Source: DAITMV01 sp046318595 (GTDB lineage: Bacteria > Pseudomonadota > Gammaproteobacteria > Burkholderiales > Burkholderiaceae_B). Taken from it: a DNA stretch of 63,326 bases. Both the position numbers and the translations under genes were made by a program. A model generated the notes under the pieces. The model saw only the letters and a list, made by a program, of their open reading frames with translations. It did no database searches and was not told where the DNA came from. Positions 37,134 through 46,600 of the stretch are shown here, in pieces. How positions within the stretch are numbered: the first letter of the stretch is position 1; every line of letters begins with the position of its first letter. The stretch is from NCBI GenBank assembly GCA_046318595.1, contig JBKCTV010000039.1, positions 1 through 63,326 of the forward strand, read 5' to 3'.

Positions 37134-37384
37134 CCGCCGGTAACCGGTGGAAAAAAAGCCACCTCATCGCCATCGTGCAACTCGAAGTCGGCAGAGACCA
37201 GCGTAAAGTTGACCGCGCTGTGAACGGTTTGCGATGAAGCGAATACTAGGGCGAATGTGCCGCCGCGTTGCCGCAAACGATCGAGTAAAGTACCGACGGT
37301 AGCGCCGGCGGGTACGTCGAGCGTTTCGCCGGCGCGTTCGACGGATTCCCGCAAGCCGGCGAAATACTTGACAGTGATTTTCAT
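37130..37384 (-). CDS. moaD: Molybdopterin synthase sulfur carrier subunit
   Basis: 84-aa ubiquitin-fold sulfur carrier ending in the required Gly-Gly (FFPPVTGG). It overlaps moeA and moaE by 4 bp each. Confidence 0.95.
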   Translation of the reverse strand: MKITVKYFAGLRESVERAGETLDVPAGATVGTLLDRLRQRGGTFALVFASSQTVHSAVNFTLVSADFELHDGDEVAFFPPVTGG

Positions 37385-38583
37385 AAGGACAACGGTAAAA
37401 AACTTAGTTTATCGCCCCGGGTGATCGCCTCACCGGCCGGCAACAGGGCCAGGCCATCGGCCCAAGCGAGCGAGCTCAGCAGATTCGAATCCTGTTTGGC
37501 GTATAGCACGATTTGCCCGTCGTTGAACCGGGCACGGGCAAACTCCAGGCGAGCGTCCCCGGACGCTGCCCGCTCGAACGCCGCGCGGCCGGTCAGCAAC
37601 TGAGTTCGCCAATCGATCAATGGGGACCTTTGCCCGGCACAGCGTTGCAGGAACGGCTGAACCAGCAGCCGGAACGTGACGAAGCTCGATACCGGGTTGC
37701 CAGGCAAACCGAAAAACCATGCCCGTCCCACCTGACCAAATAACAAAGGCTTGCCCGGCTTGATCGCCAGCTTCCAGGCGGCGACACACCCCTCCGCCAT
37801 CAAGGCCGCCTGCATATGGTCCGCTTCGCCCACCGAGACACCGCCGGAGCCGAGAGCCACATCACACTCGGCAGCAGCCTGCAGGGCTGCCCGGCACACC
37901 GAAAGGTCATCGGCGACATCGCCCAAATCGATGATTTCGACGGGCAGGGTTTGCAGCAAGCCCTGCCAGAGGCCACGGTTCGTATTGTAAATTTTCCCAG
38001 CGGCCAACGGTATGCCAGGCGCCTGCAACTCGTCGCCCGTGAAAAACAAGCCGACCCGCGGCCGACGGTAAACCTCGACCGTGGCCACGCCGAGCGAGGC
38101 GGCGATTCCGAGCTGTACGGCCCCCAGACGCTGCCCTGAATGCAGCACTGTCGCGCCCGCAGCGATGTCACCGCCCGCGTCGCGGATGAACTGTCCGGCC
38201 ACCGGCCGCGTGGAAAAACAGGCGCCCTGCTCCGAAATATCGACATTTTCCTGCGCAACGACGGCATCGGCGCCCAGCGGAACGATCGCGCCGGTGAAAA
38301 TCCGCGCGCAGGTGCCGGCTTGCAAAACCTGCGGTACGCAGCCGGCCGGTATTCGCTGGCTGATCGGCACGACGATCGACGATGCCTTTTCGTCAACCCA
38401 ATCGGCACAGCGCACGGCGTAGCCGTCCATCGCGCTGCAGGCCTGCGGGGGAACGGCGACCGATGCGTTCAGATCATGCGCGAGGATGCGGCCGAACGCC
38501 TGCTGGAGCGGCAGGCGCTCGATCGACGGAAGCGCCACGGCTTGGGCGGCCAGCAGATCGAGGAAAGCGTCGAGAGTCAGCAT
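37381..38583 (-). CDS. moeA: Molybdopterin molybdenumtransferase
   Basis: 400-aa enzyme inserting molybdate into adenylylated molybdopterin. Recognisable segments are CSAMDGYAVR, RIFTGAIVPLGADAVVAQE, GSGGVSVGEADH and FGLPGNPVSSFVTF. It starts 9 bp after thrC and overlaps moaD. Confidence 0.95.
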   Translation of the reverse strand: MLTLDAFLDLLAAQAVALPSIERLPLQQAFGRILAHDLNASVAVPPQACSAMDGYAVRCADWVDEKASSIVVPISQRIPAGCVPQVLQAGTCARIFTGAIVPLGADAVVAQENVDISEQGACFSTRPVAGQFIRDAGGDIAAGATVLHSGQRLGAVQLGIAASLGVATVEVYRRPRVGLFFTGDELQAPGIPLAAGKIYNTNRGLWQGLLQTLPVEIIDLGDVADDLSVCRAALQAAAECDVALGSGGVSVGEADHMQAALMAEGCVAAWKLAIKPGKPLLFGQVGRAWFFGLPGNPVSSFVTFRLLVQPFLQRCAGQRSPLIDWRTQLLTGRAAFERAASGDARLEFARARFNDGQIVLYAKQDSNLLSSLAWADGLALLPAGEAITRGDKLSFLPLSL

Positions 38584-38592
38584 GACGAAATG

Positions 38593-40011
38593 CTAGTCCG
38601 CCGTATGTGCGGCGATGAAAGCTTTAACTTTTTCCGCCGAGGTTTCCATGAAAGCGACCCTCTGCGGCAACTGCTCGATACCGTCGAACGCGGCCGGTCG
38701 CGGTGGCGCCTGACCCGTCGCCTCGACGATGGTATCAGCGAACTTGACGGGCAGAGCCGTCTCTAAAACGACCATCGGCACGGCTGGATCATCGTATTCG
38801 CGGGCGACCTTCAGACCGTCGGCGGTATGCGGGTCGATCCATTGATCGTACCGCGTGTGGGTGTCGCGAATCGTCGCCAACCGGTCGGCGTGCGTCGAGC
38901 GCCCGGATAGCAAACCGTAGCGCTGCACCAATTGCGCGAATTCGGCGGTTTGCGAAACATCGAAAAATCCCTGAGTGGCGAGCTGCCGCCACAGCGTATT
39001 CAAGCGCGCCGGGTCGCGGCCTACCAGGTCGTAGACGAAACGTTCGAAGTTCGACGCCTTGGAAATGTCCATCGACGGACTGGACGTGATGAAGGTTTCG
39101 CGCGAGGCACGTGGCCGATACACACCCGTCTTGAAAAATTCGTCAAGCACGTCGTTTTCATTGGTGGCGACGATCAGCCGACGGATCGGCAAACCCATTT
39201 GCCGTGCCACGTGGCCCGCGAGCACGTTGCCGAAATTCCCGGACGGTACGCAAAAATCAACTGGGTCGCCAATATTTTTGGCCAATGCCAAATACGCCTT
39301 GAAGTAATAGACGACCTGAGCGCTGATCCGCCCCCAGTTGATCGAATTCACCGTACCGATGCGATGGAGCGTCTTGAACGCGAGGTCTTCGCTGACTGCC
39401 TTGACGATGTCCTGACAATCGTCGAACACCCCTTCGACCGCAACGTTGAAAATATTCGGGTCGTGCAGCGAGTACATTTGCGCGCGCTGAAAGGCGCTCA
39501 TCTTGCCCAGCGGCGACAGCATGAACACGCGAATCCCACGCTTGCCGCGCATCGCGTACTCAGCCGCCGAGCCGGTGTCGCCAGAGGTAGCGCCGAGGAT
39601 GTTAAGGCTTTGACCTTTACGCGCCAACTCGGCCTCGAACAACTGGCCGAGCAACTGCATTGCGATGTCTTTGAAAGCCAGGGTCGGGCCGTTCGACAGC
39701 TCCAAAAAATGAATATTATCGGCCAGACGGCGCAGCGGAGTAATGGCGTCAGTACCGAAACGTTCGGCCGTGTAAGCTTGATGAATGCAGGTTTGCAGCT
39801 CCTCCGCCGCCAGATCGGTGGCGAAACGTTTCAGCACCTCGAATGCCAGCGCGGCATACGAAAGATTGCGCCAGGACTGTAAGGTAGCCGCATCGACCTG
39901 TGGATAGGCGGCAGGAATGGACAAACCGCCATCAGCGCACAGGCCACCCAGCAAAACGTCGCTGAAAGTTTGCGGTGGCGTGCCGCCACGCGTGCTGAGG
40001 TAGTGCATCAA
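38593..40011 (-). CDS. thrC: Threonine synthase
   Basis: 472-aa PLP enzyme converting phosphohomoserine to threonine. N-terminus YLSTRGGTPPQTFSDVLLGG, PLP lysine in NGPTLAFKDIAMQLLG, and ILGATSGDTGSAAEYA are diagnostic. It overlaps hom by 4 bp. Confidence 0.97.
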   Translation of the reverse strand: MMHYLSTRGGTPPQTFSDVLLGGLCADGGLSIPAAYPQVDAATLQSWRNLSYAALAFEVLKRFATDLAAEELQTCIHQAYTAERFGTDAITPLRRLADNIHFLELSNGPTLAFKDIAMQLLGQLFEAELARKGQSLNILGATSGDTGSAAEYAMRGKRGIRVFMLSPLGKMSAFQRAQMYSLHDPNIFNVAVEGVFDDCQDIVKAVSEDLAFKTLHRIGTVNSINWGRISAQVVYYFKAYLALAKNIGDPVDFCVPSGNFGNVLAGHVARQMGLPIRRLIVATNENDVLDEFFKTGVYRPRASRETFITSSPSMDISKASNFERFVYDLVGRDPARLNTLWRQLATQGFFDVSQTAEFAQLVQRYGLLSGRSTHADRLATIRDTHTRYDQWIDPHTADGLKVAREYDDPAVPMVVLETALPVKFADTIVEATGQAPPRPAAFDGIEQLPQRVAFMETSAEKVKAFIAAHTAD

Positions 40012-41318
40012 ACCAGCGCCTCCACTCTGATCCGGATCACTGCCGACGCCACCGAGTTCAAAGCCTCGATTTGCCGGATCGCATCGTTAACGCGCCCTTC
40101 GACCGTGCGGTGCGTCAGTAGAACGATATCCACTTCGGTCTCGCCATCGGCGGGCTCTTTCTGCAGCATAGCCTCGATGGAAATAGCCTGATCGGCCAAT
40201 ATCCGTGTGACATCCGCCAGTACGCCCGGCTGGTCTAGGACGCGCAGCCGTAAGTAATACGACGTTTCGATCGCCTCGATCGGCAAAATCGGCGTGTCGA
40301 GCACATGGCCGGGCTGAAACGCGGCGTGCGGCACATGGTGCTGGACATCGGCGGTTTGCAGACGCGCGATGTCGATCAAATCGGCCACCACCGCAGAGGC
40401 GGTGGGCTCGCTGCCGGCACCGGCGCCGTAGTAGAGTGTGGAGCCGACCGCATCGCCCTTGACCAATACTGCGTTCATCACGCCTTCGACATTCGCCAGC
40501 AACTGCGCTTCGGCGATCAGGGTCGGATGCACGCGCAGCTCAATACCGGCCGCGTGCCGCCGGGTAATGCCAAGCAGCTTGACACGGTAGCCGAACTCTC
40601 CGGCATAACAAATATCTCTTTGCGACAGATTGGCGATGCCCTCGACGTAAGCTTTTTCGAAGCGTAAAGGAATGCCGAACGCCAGCGAGGCCAGAATCGT
40701 CAGCTTGTGCGCAGCGTCGATACCTTCGATATCGAAAGTCGGATCGGCCTCGGCATAGCCGAGCTGCTGGGCCTGGGCCAGCACCTCAGAAAACGGCAAA
40801 CCCTTGGTGCGCATTTCGGACAGGATGAAGTTACTGGTGCCGTTGATGATGCCGGCAATCCATTCGATCTGGTTGGCGCTCAAGCCTTCGCGCACGGCCT
40901 TGATAACCGGAATGCCGCCGGCGACCGCCGCCTCGAAAGCGATCATGACGCCTTTTTTGCGGGCGGCGTCGAAGATTTCATTGCCGTGCAAGGCAAGCAG
41001 TGCTTTATTGGCGGTGACGACGTGCTTACCGGCATGGATCGCGGCCAGCACGAGCTGTTTGGCGATGCCGTAGCCACCGATCAGCTCGACAACGACATCG
41101 ATATCGGCGCGCTCGACGAGCGCAAACGCATCGGAAGTCACTTCTGCGCTGCCTCCGACCAGGGCCTCGGCTCGCGCCGTATTCAAATCGGCGACGGCAG
41201 TGATTTCGATTCTCCGTCCGGCACGCCGGACGATCTCGGCCTGATTTCGTAAAAGCACGTTGAATGTGCCGCTGCCGACAGTGCCGGCACCTAGTAAAGC
41301 CACGCGTATAGGTTTCAT
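40008..41318 (-). CDS. hom: Homoserine dehydrogenase
   Basis: 436-aa NAD(P)-dependent enzyme of the threonine/methionine pathway. N-terminal Rossmann motif LLGAGTVGSGTF, catalytic-domain GIINGTSNFILSEM and a C-terminal ACT domain (YYLRLRVLDQPGVLADVTRIL), indicating threonine feedback. Its start codon lacks a visible Shine-Dalgarno and lies 19 bp from a 169-bp repeat. In relatives alaA directly precedes hom; here alaA is about 15 kb away on the far side of a second repeat copy. Confidence 0.97.
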   Translation of the reverse strand: MKPIRVALLGAGTVGSGTFNVLLRNQAEIVRRAGRRIEITAVADLNTARAEALVGGSAEVTSDAFALVERADIDVVVELIGGYGIAKQLVLAAIHAGKHVVTANKALLALHGNEIFDAARKKGVMIAFEAAVAGGIPVIKAVREGLSANQIEWIAGIINGTSNFILSEMRTKGLPFSEVLAQAQQLGYAEADPTFDIEGIDAAHKLTILASLAFGIPLRFEKAYVEGIANLSQRDICYAGEFGYRVKLLGITRRHAAGIELRVHPTLIAEAQLLANVEGVMNAVLVKGDAVGSTLYYGAGAGSEPTASAVVADLIDIARLQTADVQHHVPHAAFQPGHVLDTPILPIEAIETSYYLRLRVLDQPGVLADVTRILADQAISIEAMLQKEPADGETEVDIVLLTHRTVEGRVNDAIRQIEALNSVASAVIRIRVEALV

Positions 41319-41336
41319 AAATTAATTAAGTTTTAA

Positions 41337-41505
41337 GAGCCTGCTGCGAAACTCAATAGTTGAAAGTAATTTTCACGCGACAGCGTGACGGAGGGTGCTG
41401 GGTTTCGGCCGCAAAAGCTGCAGAACGCTGTTTACCAAGACCTCATACGAACCCCGCATGGATACTACCCTCAAGACCAAACTAACGCAATTCTGGCATC
41501 ACGTT
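41337..41505 (+). repeat. 169-bp dispersed direct repeat, copy 1
   Basis: Aligns without gaps, at roughly 80 percent identity by eye, with 56188-56356 in the same orientation. Shared stretches include GCGAAACTCAATAGTTGAA at the left and GACCAAACTAACGCAAT near the right. It contains a conserved hairpin TCACGC/GCGTGA (41373-41388) and a second weaker one around GCCGC-AAAA. No complete frame is shared, so it is probably non-coding or the end of a mobile element. Position: just upstream of hom. Confidence 0.85.
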
Positions 41506-41574
41506 TATGCTGGTTACATGGACAAAACGGGGGGAAATAAAACTAAGAGTCGAAGCTCAGTGCTTGAGTTTATT

Positions 41575-41651
41575 TGGGGCGACATACCGGGCTTGAACCG
41601 GTGACCCTTGGAATCACAATCCAATGCTCTACCAACTGAGCTAATGCCGCC
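41575..41651 (-). tRNA. tRNA-His (GTG)
   Basis: Minus-strand cloverleaf starting with the histidine-specific extra G(-1), GGCGGCATTAGCTC, and ending ATGTCGC-C-CCA so that C73 pairs with G(-1). Anticodon loop ATTGTGATT gives GTG. Last of three tRNAs in the Pro-Arg-His operon; beyond its 3' end lies repeat copy 1. Confidence 0.96.
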
Positions 41652-41690
41652 ATTGAACAACTGGATACGTTTATTACAACCACCGACGAT

Positions 41691-41767
41691 TGGCCTGCCC
41701 GACAGGAGTCGAACCTGTGACCCTCGGCTTAGAAGGCCGATGCTCTATCCAACTGAGCTACGGGCAG
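41691..41767 (-). tRNA. tRNA-Arg (TCT)
   Basis: 77-nt minus-strand cloverleaf with acceptor CTGCCCG/CGGGCAG, anticodon loop CTTCTAA (TCT) and an encoded CCA. Second gene of the Pro-Arg-His tRNA operon. Confidence 0.96.
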
Positions 41768-41836
41768 ATCGCAACAATCAGCGAACTAAATCATAACCCG
41801 AATTCGGCCATCCTCGGTATGCAAAAATCGCTACCG

Positions 41837-41913
41837 TGGTCGGGGCGGCAGGATTCGAACCTGCGACCCTCTGCTCCCAAAGCAGATGCGCTACCAGACT
41901 GCGCTACGCCCCG
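41837..41913 (-). tRNA. tRNA-Pro (TGG)
   Basis: 77-nt minus-strand cloverleaf beginning CGGGGCGTAGCGCAG with anticodon loop TTTGGGA (TGG) and an encoded CCA. First gene of the operon; a strong promoter lies 10 bp upstream. Confidence 0.96.
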
Positions 41914-41923
41914 AAGAGGTCGA

Positions 41924-41952
41924 ATTGTAGAGACAAGCGGCCTCGCGGTCAA
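41924..41952 (-). promoter_or_regulatory. Sigma-70 promoter of the tRNA-Pro/Arg/His operon
   Basis: Minus strand TTGACC (-35), 17-bp spacer, TACAAT (-10), ending 10 bp before the tRNA-Pro 5' end. The -35 hexamer overlaps the last codons of the GNAT gene. Confidence 0.85.
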
Positions 41953-42683
41953 ATCGCGAGTCGTCGACCGATCATTTCCAGCACGGCGATCGGTAGTTTA
42001 CGCAAGATGGGGGCGAAGCGCGCCAGCGGAATTTCGCCTTTCAAAATAACACCATAGTCGAGAGACGGCGGGTGTGGAAAGTAATTTTCTTCGAGGCGCA
42101 CGATCTCGGTAAACCCACGTCGGTGGTAATAACGCAACTGAGGGTCAACCGGCAACGCATGCTGGCAGCGGGTCTTTTTCAAAACGTACGCTTGAATGGA
42201 CAAGCCCGGCTGCCGCTCGAGCGCCCGGCGAAAACCGGGGAGCGGCGAGCCTAGATAAATTCGTTGCCAACCGGCCTTTATGGCCAGCGGCCAGAAAAAC
42301 CGGAACACCGCGTCGCCGGCCTTGGGCGAGACACTGGTGAAACTCAACCCGAACAAAGCCTGCGTATCGGACGCCTGGGCATCGGGCCGTTCGGCGGGAA
42401 TGTTACCGGCTTCCTGTGCGCAGGTGTGCCATTTCAAGGGAAATTTCAAGTGTACTTCGGCAAAAGGCAATAAAAACAGCGACGCCAACGCCTGCCCAGT
42501 CGAGCGACAAAAAACCCCGATACTCAGATCCGGATACGCCTGGATACGCCTTTCCAGACTGAGCGCATCGGCAGCCTGATCCGCTTGCCATTGCTGCCGC
42601 TCCAGGGCCAGCAAAGCAGGCACGTCGTCGGCCCGTAGGAAACGGGCATGGAGACCGGAATGATCGTCAAAAGGTCTGGACAT
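41949..42683 (-). CDS. GNAT-family acetyltransferase-like protein
   Basis: 244-aa protein with a GNAT-like N-terminal half (FLRADDVPALLALERQQW, LSIGVFCRSTGQALASLFLLPF) and a segment GLSFTSVSPKAGDAVFRFFWPLAI. The classical acetyl-CoA loop is weak. The start MSRPFDDHSG at 42683 was preferred because the longer frame to 42764 begins with an unlikely hydrophobic run overlapping the divergent gene's promoter region. Substrate unknown. Confidence 0.6.
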   Translation of the reverse strand: MSRPFDDHSGLHARFLRADDVPALLALERQQWQADQAADALSLERRIQAYPDLSIGVFCRSTGQALASLFLLPFAEVHLKFPLKWHTCAQEAGNIPAERPDAQASDTQALFGLSFTSVSPKAGDAVFRFFWPLAIKAGWQRIYLGSPLPGFRRALERQPGLSIQAYVLKKTRCQHALPVDPQLRYYHRRGFTEIVRLEENYFPHPPSLDYGVILKGEIPLARFAPILRKLPIAVLEMIGRRLAI

Positions 42684-42819
42684 GGCGTGAACGTAGGTTT
42701 GCGCAACAAGGTAGAAATGTATTCTGTGGGCCACGCATGACATGCGTATTAAAAAACCTGTCATATTGCCTTAACAGCAACGCTATACAGTTGACAGATT
42801 GCTTTTTGGATTTTGGATC

Positions 42820-43530
42820 ATGTCCATGCCCCCCAGCGACTCCGCTGCTGCATCGCTTACCGCACCAACGCGGCAAGGCCGCTTCTGGAATAACGGCCAG
42901 GCGTTTCATACCTATCTGCTCAACGCCATTTCCGTGCTGTTGCCGGCGGGCGAAGCCTTCGTGGTCCAGACCATGCGCGACTGCCGGTCGGCGATTGCTG
43001 GGCCGGCAGCACTGCATGCCGAGATCGACGGGTTCATCGCCGAGGAAGAGCGCCACAGCAGTGCGCATGGTCTGTACAACGCCCGGCTTGCCGAACAGGG
43101 CTATGCGATCGCCGAGCTGAGCGCCTGGATCGATAAGCGCATGGCCTCGTTGCAACGGTGTTCGTTCGAAGAACGCATGGCCATTTGCTATGCTTTGGAG
43201 CTGATAACGGCCACCCTGTCGCGCAAACTGCTCAGCAATCCGGCTTGGCTGGTCGACGATCAAAGCCGGGAAAGCCGCTTGTGGCGTTGGCACTGTCAGG
43301 AAGAAATCCAGCACGTAAGTCTCGTTGGCATCGCCTACAAAGCAACGGGCGGTAAAAAAAGCGCTTTATGGATCGCCACTTTATTGGCTGGTATCTGGCT
43401 GGTCGGCGACCTGCGGCACATCGTACAGTCGTTCAGAAAAACCGATAAGAAACGAGGGCGACTCAAAACATTCGAGTTTGGTCGCGGCCTGGTACGATTT
43501 TTTGCTGGCGGTCGCCACGCATCGATTTGA
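42820..43530 (+). CDS. Ferritin-like metal-dependent hydrolase family protein (PF10118-type)
   Basis: 236-aa protein of the predicted metal-dependent hydrolase family (COG3687). Metal ligands are probably in EIDGFIAEEERHSSAHG and WHCQEEIQHVSLVG, two helices carrying ExxH-like pairs as in ferritin-like di-metal proteins. The C-terminal part has one hydrophobic segment (ALWIATLLAGIWLVG). ATG 42820 or 42826 is the likely start. Function is undetermined in the family. Confidence 0.8.
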   Translation: MSMPPSDSAAASLTAPTRQGRFWNNGQAFHTYLLNAISVLLPAGEAFVVQTMRDCRSAIAGPAALHAEIDGFIAEEERHSSAHGLYNARLAEQGYAIAELSAWIDKRMASLQRCSFEERMAICYALELITATLSRKLLSNPAWLVDDQSRESRLWRWHCQEEIQHVSLVGIAYKATGGKKSALWIATLLAGIWLVGDLRHIVQSFRKTDKKRGRLKTFEFGRGLVRFFAGGRHASI

Positions 43531-43680
43531 TCGGTATGAATTAAACCGCTTTTCAAAGCATGAATTCTTATTGATGCCTGACGGTTCCGCTCAGACATTC
43601 TCCAGCATAATTTAAAGCCGAACTTAACTTTTTTTGGCATCAAGCAGTCAGCTTGATGTCAGAAGCATATTCCACACCTT

Positions 43681-46600
43681 ATGGGAACGCCTTCATGCTT
43701 TATCGGTCCGCGTGGCGCATCGCGGGAGCTTACCGAACCCCTCCTTTCTGACGCTCGCCCCGAGAGCACGCTGCCAGTAACCGACGACTTGGACCAAAAC
43801 GAAACAGCAGAACGGCGCGACGTCGATGCGCTCTGGGCTCGTCTGCAGCACGTCCACCAAACACCGACAGCGTATGCGAAAAGCGCTGTCAAAATTAATG
43901 TGGCTGATGGGACAGGAACCTCGATCAATGCCCACCGCATCACGACATTCACCGCCCCCAAGGATTTTATTTCCAATATTCAGCCCAGCGAACGCAAGTA
44001 CACGGCGGGCAAAACGCCCCGAAAAAATGATTTCCGGCATTACTTACTGGAAGGTGTGGAAAGTCGGCGCGGCGTTTTTGAGTTCATTACGCGGGATGCA
44101 CATGCTGGCTATCCGAGTGCCGACGAACACCCCCTGGGGGCGGAGTTACGGGCGTGGTTTGCCGCGAACAATCATGGCGATCTCGAATTAAACAGTCAGT
44201 ACGCCATCACTGCGCATCGAAAAATCGAACGCACCGATGATTACCAGTCCGCCGTGCTGACAGTTCGAGACAAGAAGAATGGCCGTACTTTCGAGGTGCC
44301 GTTCACGCAAATGGCTGTGCCGTTCGTCGCAAGATTATTCGAAGCAGAATCGATCAAGCGGGCACACATGGTTTTTCAAAAGCATAATAGTCTGCGTCGT
44401 CTGCGACAAACTGATCTCGTCGACCCGGATGACGCTCAAACGATGATCATCAGCTACGGCGGAGCGGGCCGCAATGCCACGTTGATCGCCTATAGTCACG
44501 TCGCCCGCCTGATCGACGAGGGGGTAATCGTTTCCCAGGCACAGCTCGACGAGCAGTTGGAATATGTCATCACCCAAGGCAGGCTGCAGCACAACCCGCG
44601 TTTCGTTCGCTCCAAAGCGCAGCTTATAGAACTACGGCGGGCTCTGGTCACACGATGGCTCGCGCGCGAACAGCAGCAGCCAAACAAGGAATTGCTGCCG
44701 ACTAGCAAGATTCCCTTTACCGGTAAAGCGCCCGGTACTGCAAAATACGGTGTGCAACGGCTGTTGCATTGGTTTGGGCCGTTTCAAGTACAGCGAATGA
44801 CCCGCCCTGCCAGCAAAATCGGTGGTCAGCCCCTGTCGAAGTCAGGCGATCAGAGGGCTAAAGAGTTGGCAACGGCCAAACCTCATAAGCCACCCAAGCG
44901 CGTAAGCACAACTGCCTTGCACACGGATGAAAAACGACAACAATACGAGGCCGACGGATACACCACGCTACTGTCACTGGCTCTGGCGGTCGTATGCTCC
45001 AAGGACAGCGAAGCCGAACGCCTGAGAATCGTGCAGAAGTTACGCGATATCGACTGGCCGACCCATCTGACCAGCGTTTATACCGCCATTCGGGAAGGTG
45101 GAGCCATTAACGAGTCAACCATCGACGCCAAGGTCTGGCAGGTGGCCATGCAGCTAGCCTCGACCAGCCGCGGCTTCGAGGTCATCGAAGCGCTGTCTCC
45201 CGGGTTGCCGGACGCTCAGCGCGCCGACTTCGAGGTGCTGGCCAAATCGATCAACTGGCTCACCCGTCAAGCCGAAGGAGTTTTGCAAAATGCTTTCGCG
45301 AGCCTGAAAGCCCCAACCGATATCGCCGCGCAGGCTGCCCTGGCGACGCTAGCACGTCTAGCCGGCCAGCCAGAAGATGCCCCGGATGTTAGCGCTAATG
45401 CGTGGGCCATCACCGCCGTGAAAAACGACCTCTATGAAAAGAATAGCCCGCAGTTTGCCTTTATTCAAGCACGCGCACTCAAAGTTCGGAAATGGCTGGC
45501 GCGGGCTGAAAAACGCCGGTTTTGGCGACCACGCAATCCCTTGGTTAAGAAGACCCCTTTCGTCAGTTTACGTTCCGGGACACAAGGGGTAGAACGCGGC
45601 GATATTGATGCGCACATCAAGGACTTTGTAGGCAATATCCAAAAGGCCTGCGATGAGTGGGTGGGAAAATTAGATAAAGAAGGTCTTTCCAGCAAAGAGC
45701 GTCGTACGAAAAAACTGATTGCGGAGTTACGGACACTACTCGATGACACCACCCAGCCCGAACAGGCCATCCAAAAACTGCTGGCAAGTCATGGGCGACT
45801 GAGCCTACGTCGTTTGTTCAGACTGGCCGGGCTGCGTTGGCAGCAGCCGAACTGGGTGGAAAAACCGGGCAAACCGTTGTCGCCGCTTCACAATTACCTG
45901 CGTAAAGCCCAAGCAGCCGCATACGGGCAAAATACGGCATTGAAAAAGTTAACATCGGAGAGCATAGAGGACACTCTGTGCGGGGTTATCGACAAACAAG
46001 GCGGGGCCTCGCGTTTAAAACTGTTCGATGGGGGCACTGTCGGCATCAGCTTGCGGCATTTCACCCTTGCGTTTGAAAAAGCGCTTGAAACAGTGTTCGG
46101 CCTGTTGGTACGCATTCGCGTCGACCTACAGTGGTTCAAAACGCGCCAGGCCGGTTTCGAACTTGCCATGCCTCCGTACAACATGGAAATGCTGTTGATG
46201 TCAGCCGACACTTCGCTCAAGCAGGCAGGCTTCGGAGCCGCGGTGGGTCCTGATTTTCGTGTGGCGGCCTTGACGGCAGGAATCGACGCCTCGGCCGGCG
46301 CAGAAAATTTTTCGGCCGACGGCATTTCGTTTCGCTTGCCACGGTACCGTGGCGTCAAGGGCGCCGAAAAAATCATGAAAGACCAATTTAAACGAGTGGT
46401 TGGAAAAATATTTAAAAAATCAGATGACGACGGCGCTTCATTATTGAAAGATTTGTTTCACGAGTTTCCAGACTTAACCGTCAACACCTGGGATTTTTAT
46501 GTCGAGCAGCGTCAGCAAAATACATTGAGTGCCGAATTGAACGCCACCGCTGGCGTGTACGTGAAAGGTGTGGCGAGCGCCGGCATCTCGGTTCGCCACC

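Noticed and set aside
38932..39882. 316-codon plus-strand frame opposite thrC
   Set aside because: Antisense shadow of a conserved enzyme gene.
41575..41913. tRNA-associated integrative element
   Set aside because: The tRNAs are intact, no integrase is found and no tRNA 3'-end duplication is seen at the other boundary.
43550..43680. Possible hrp-type (PIP/hrpII) box upstream of the 1216-aa gene
   Set aside because: TTCG-like words occur, but no pair has the 15-16 bp spacing.
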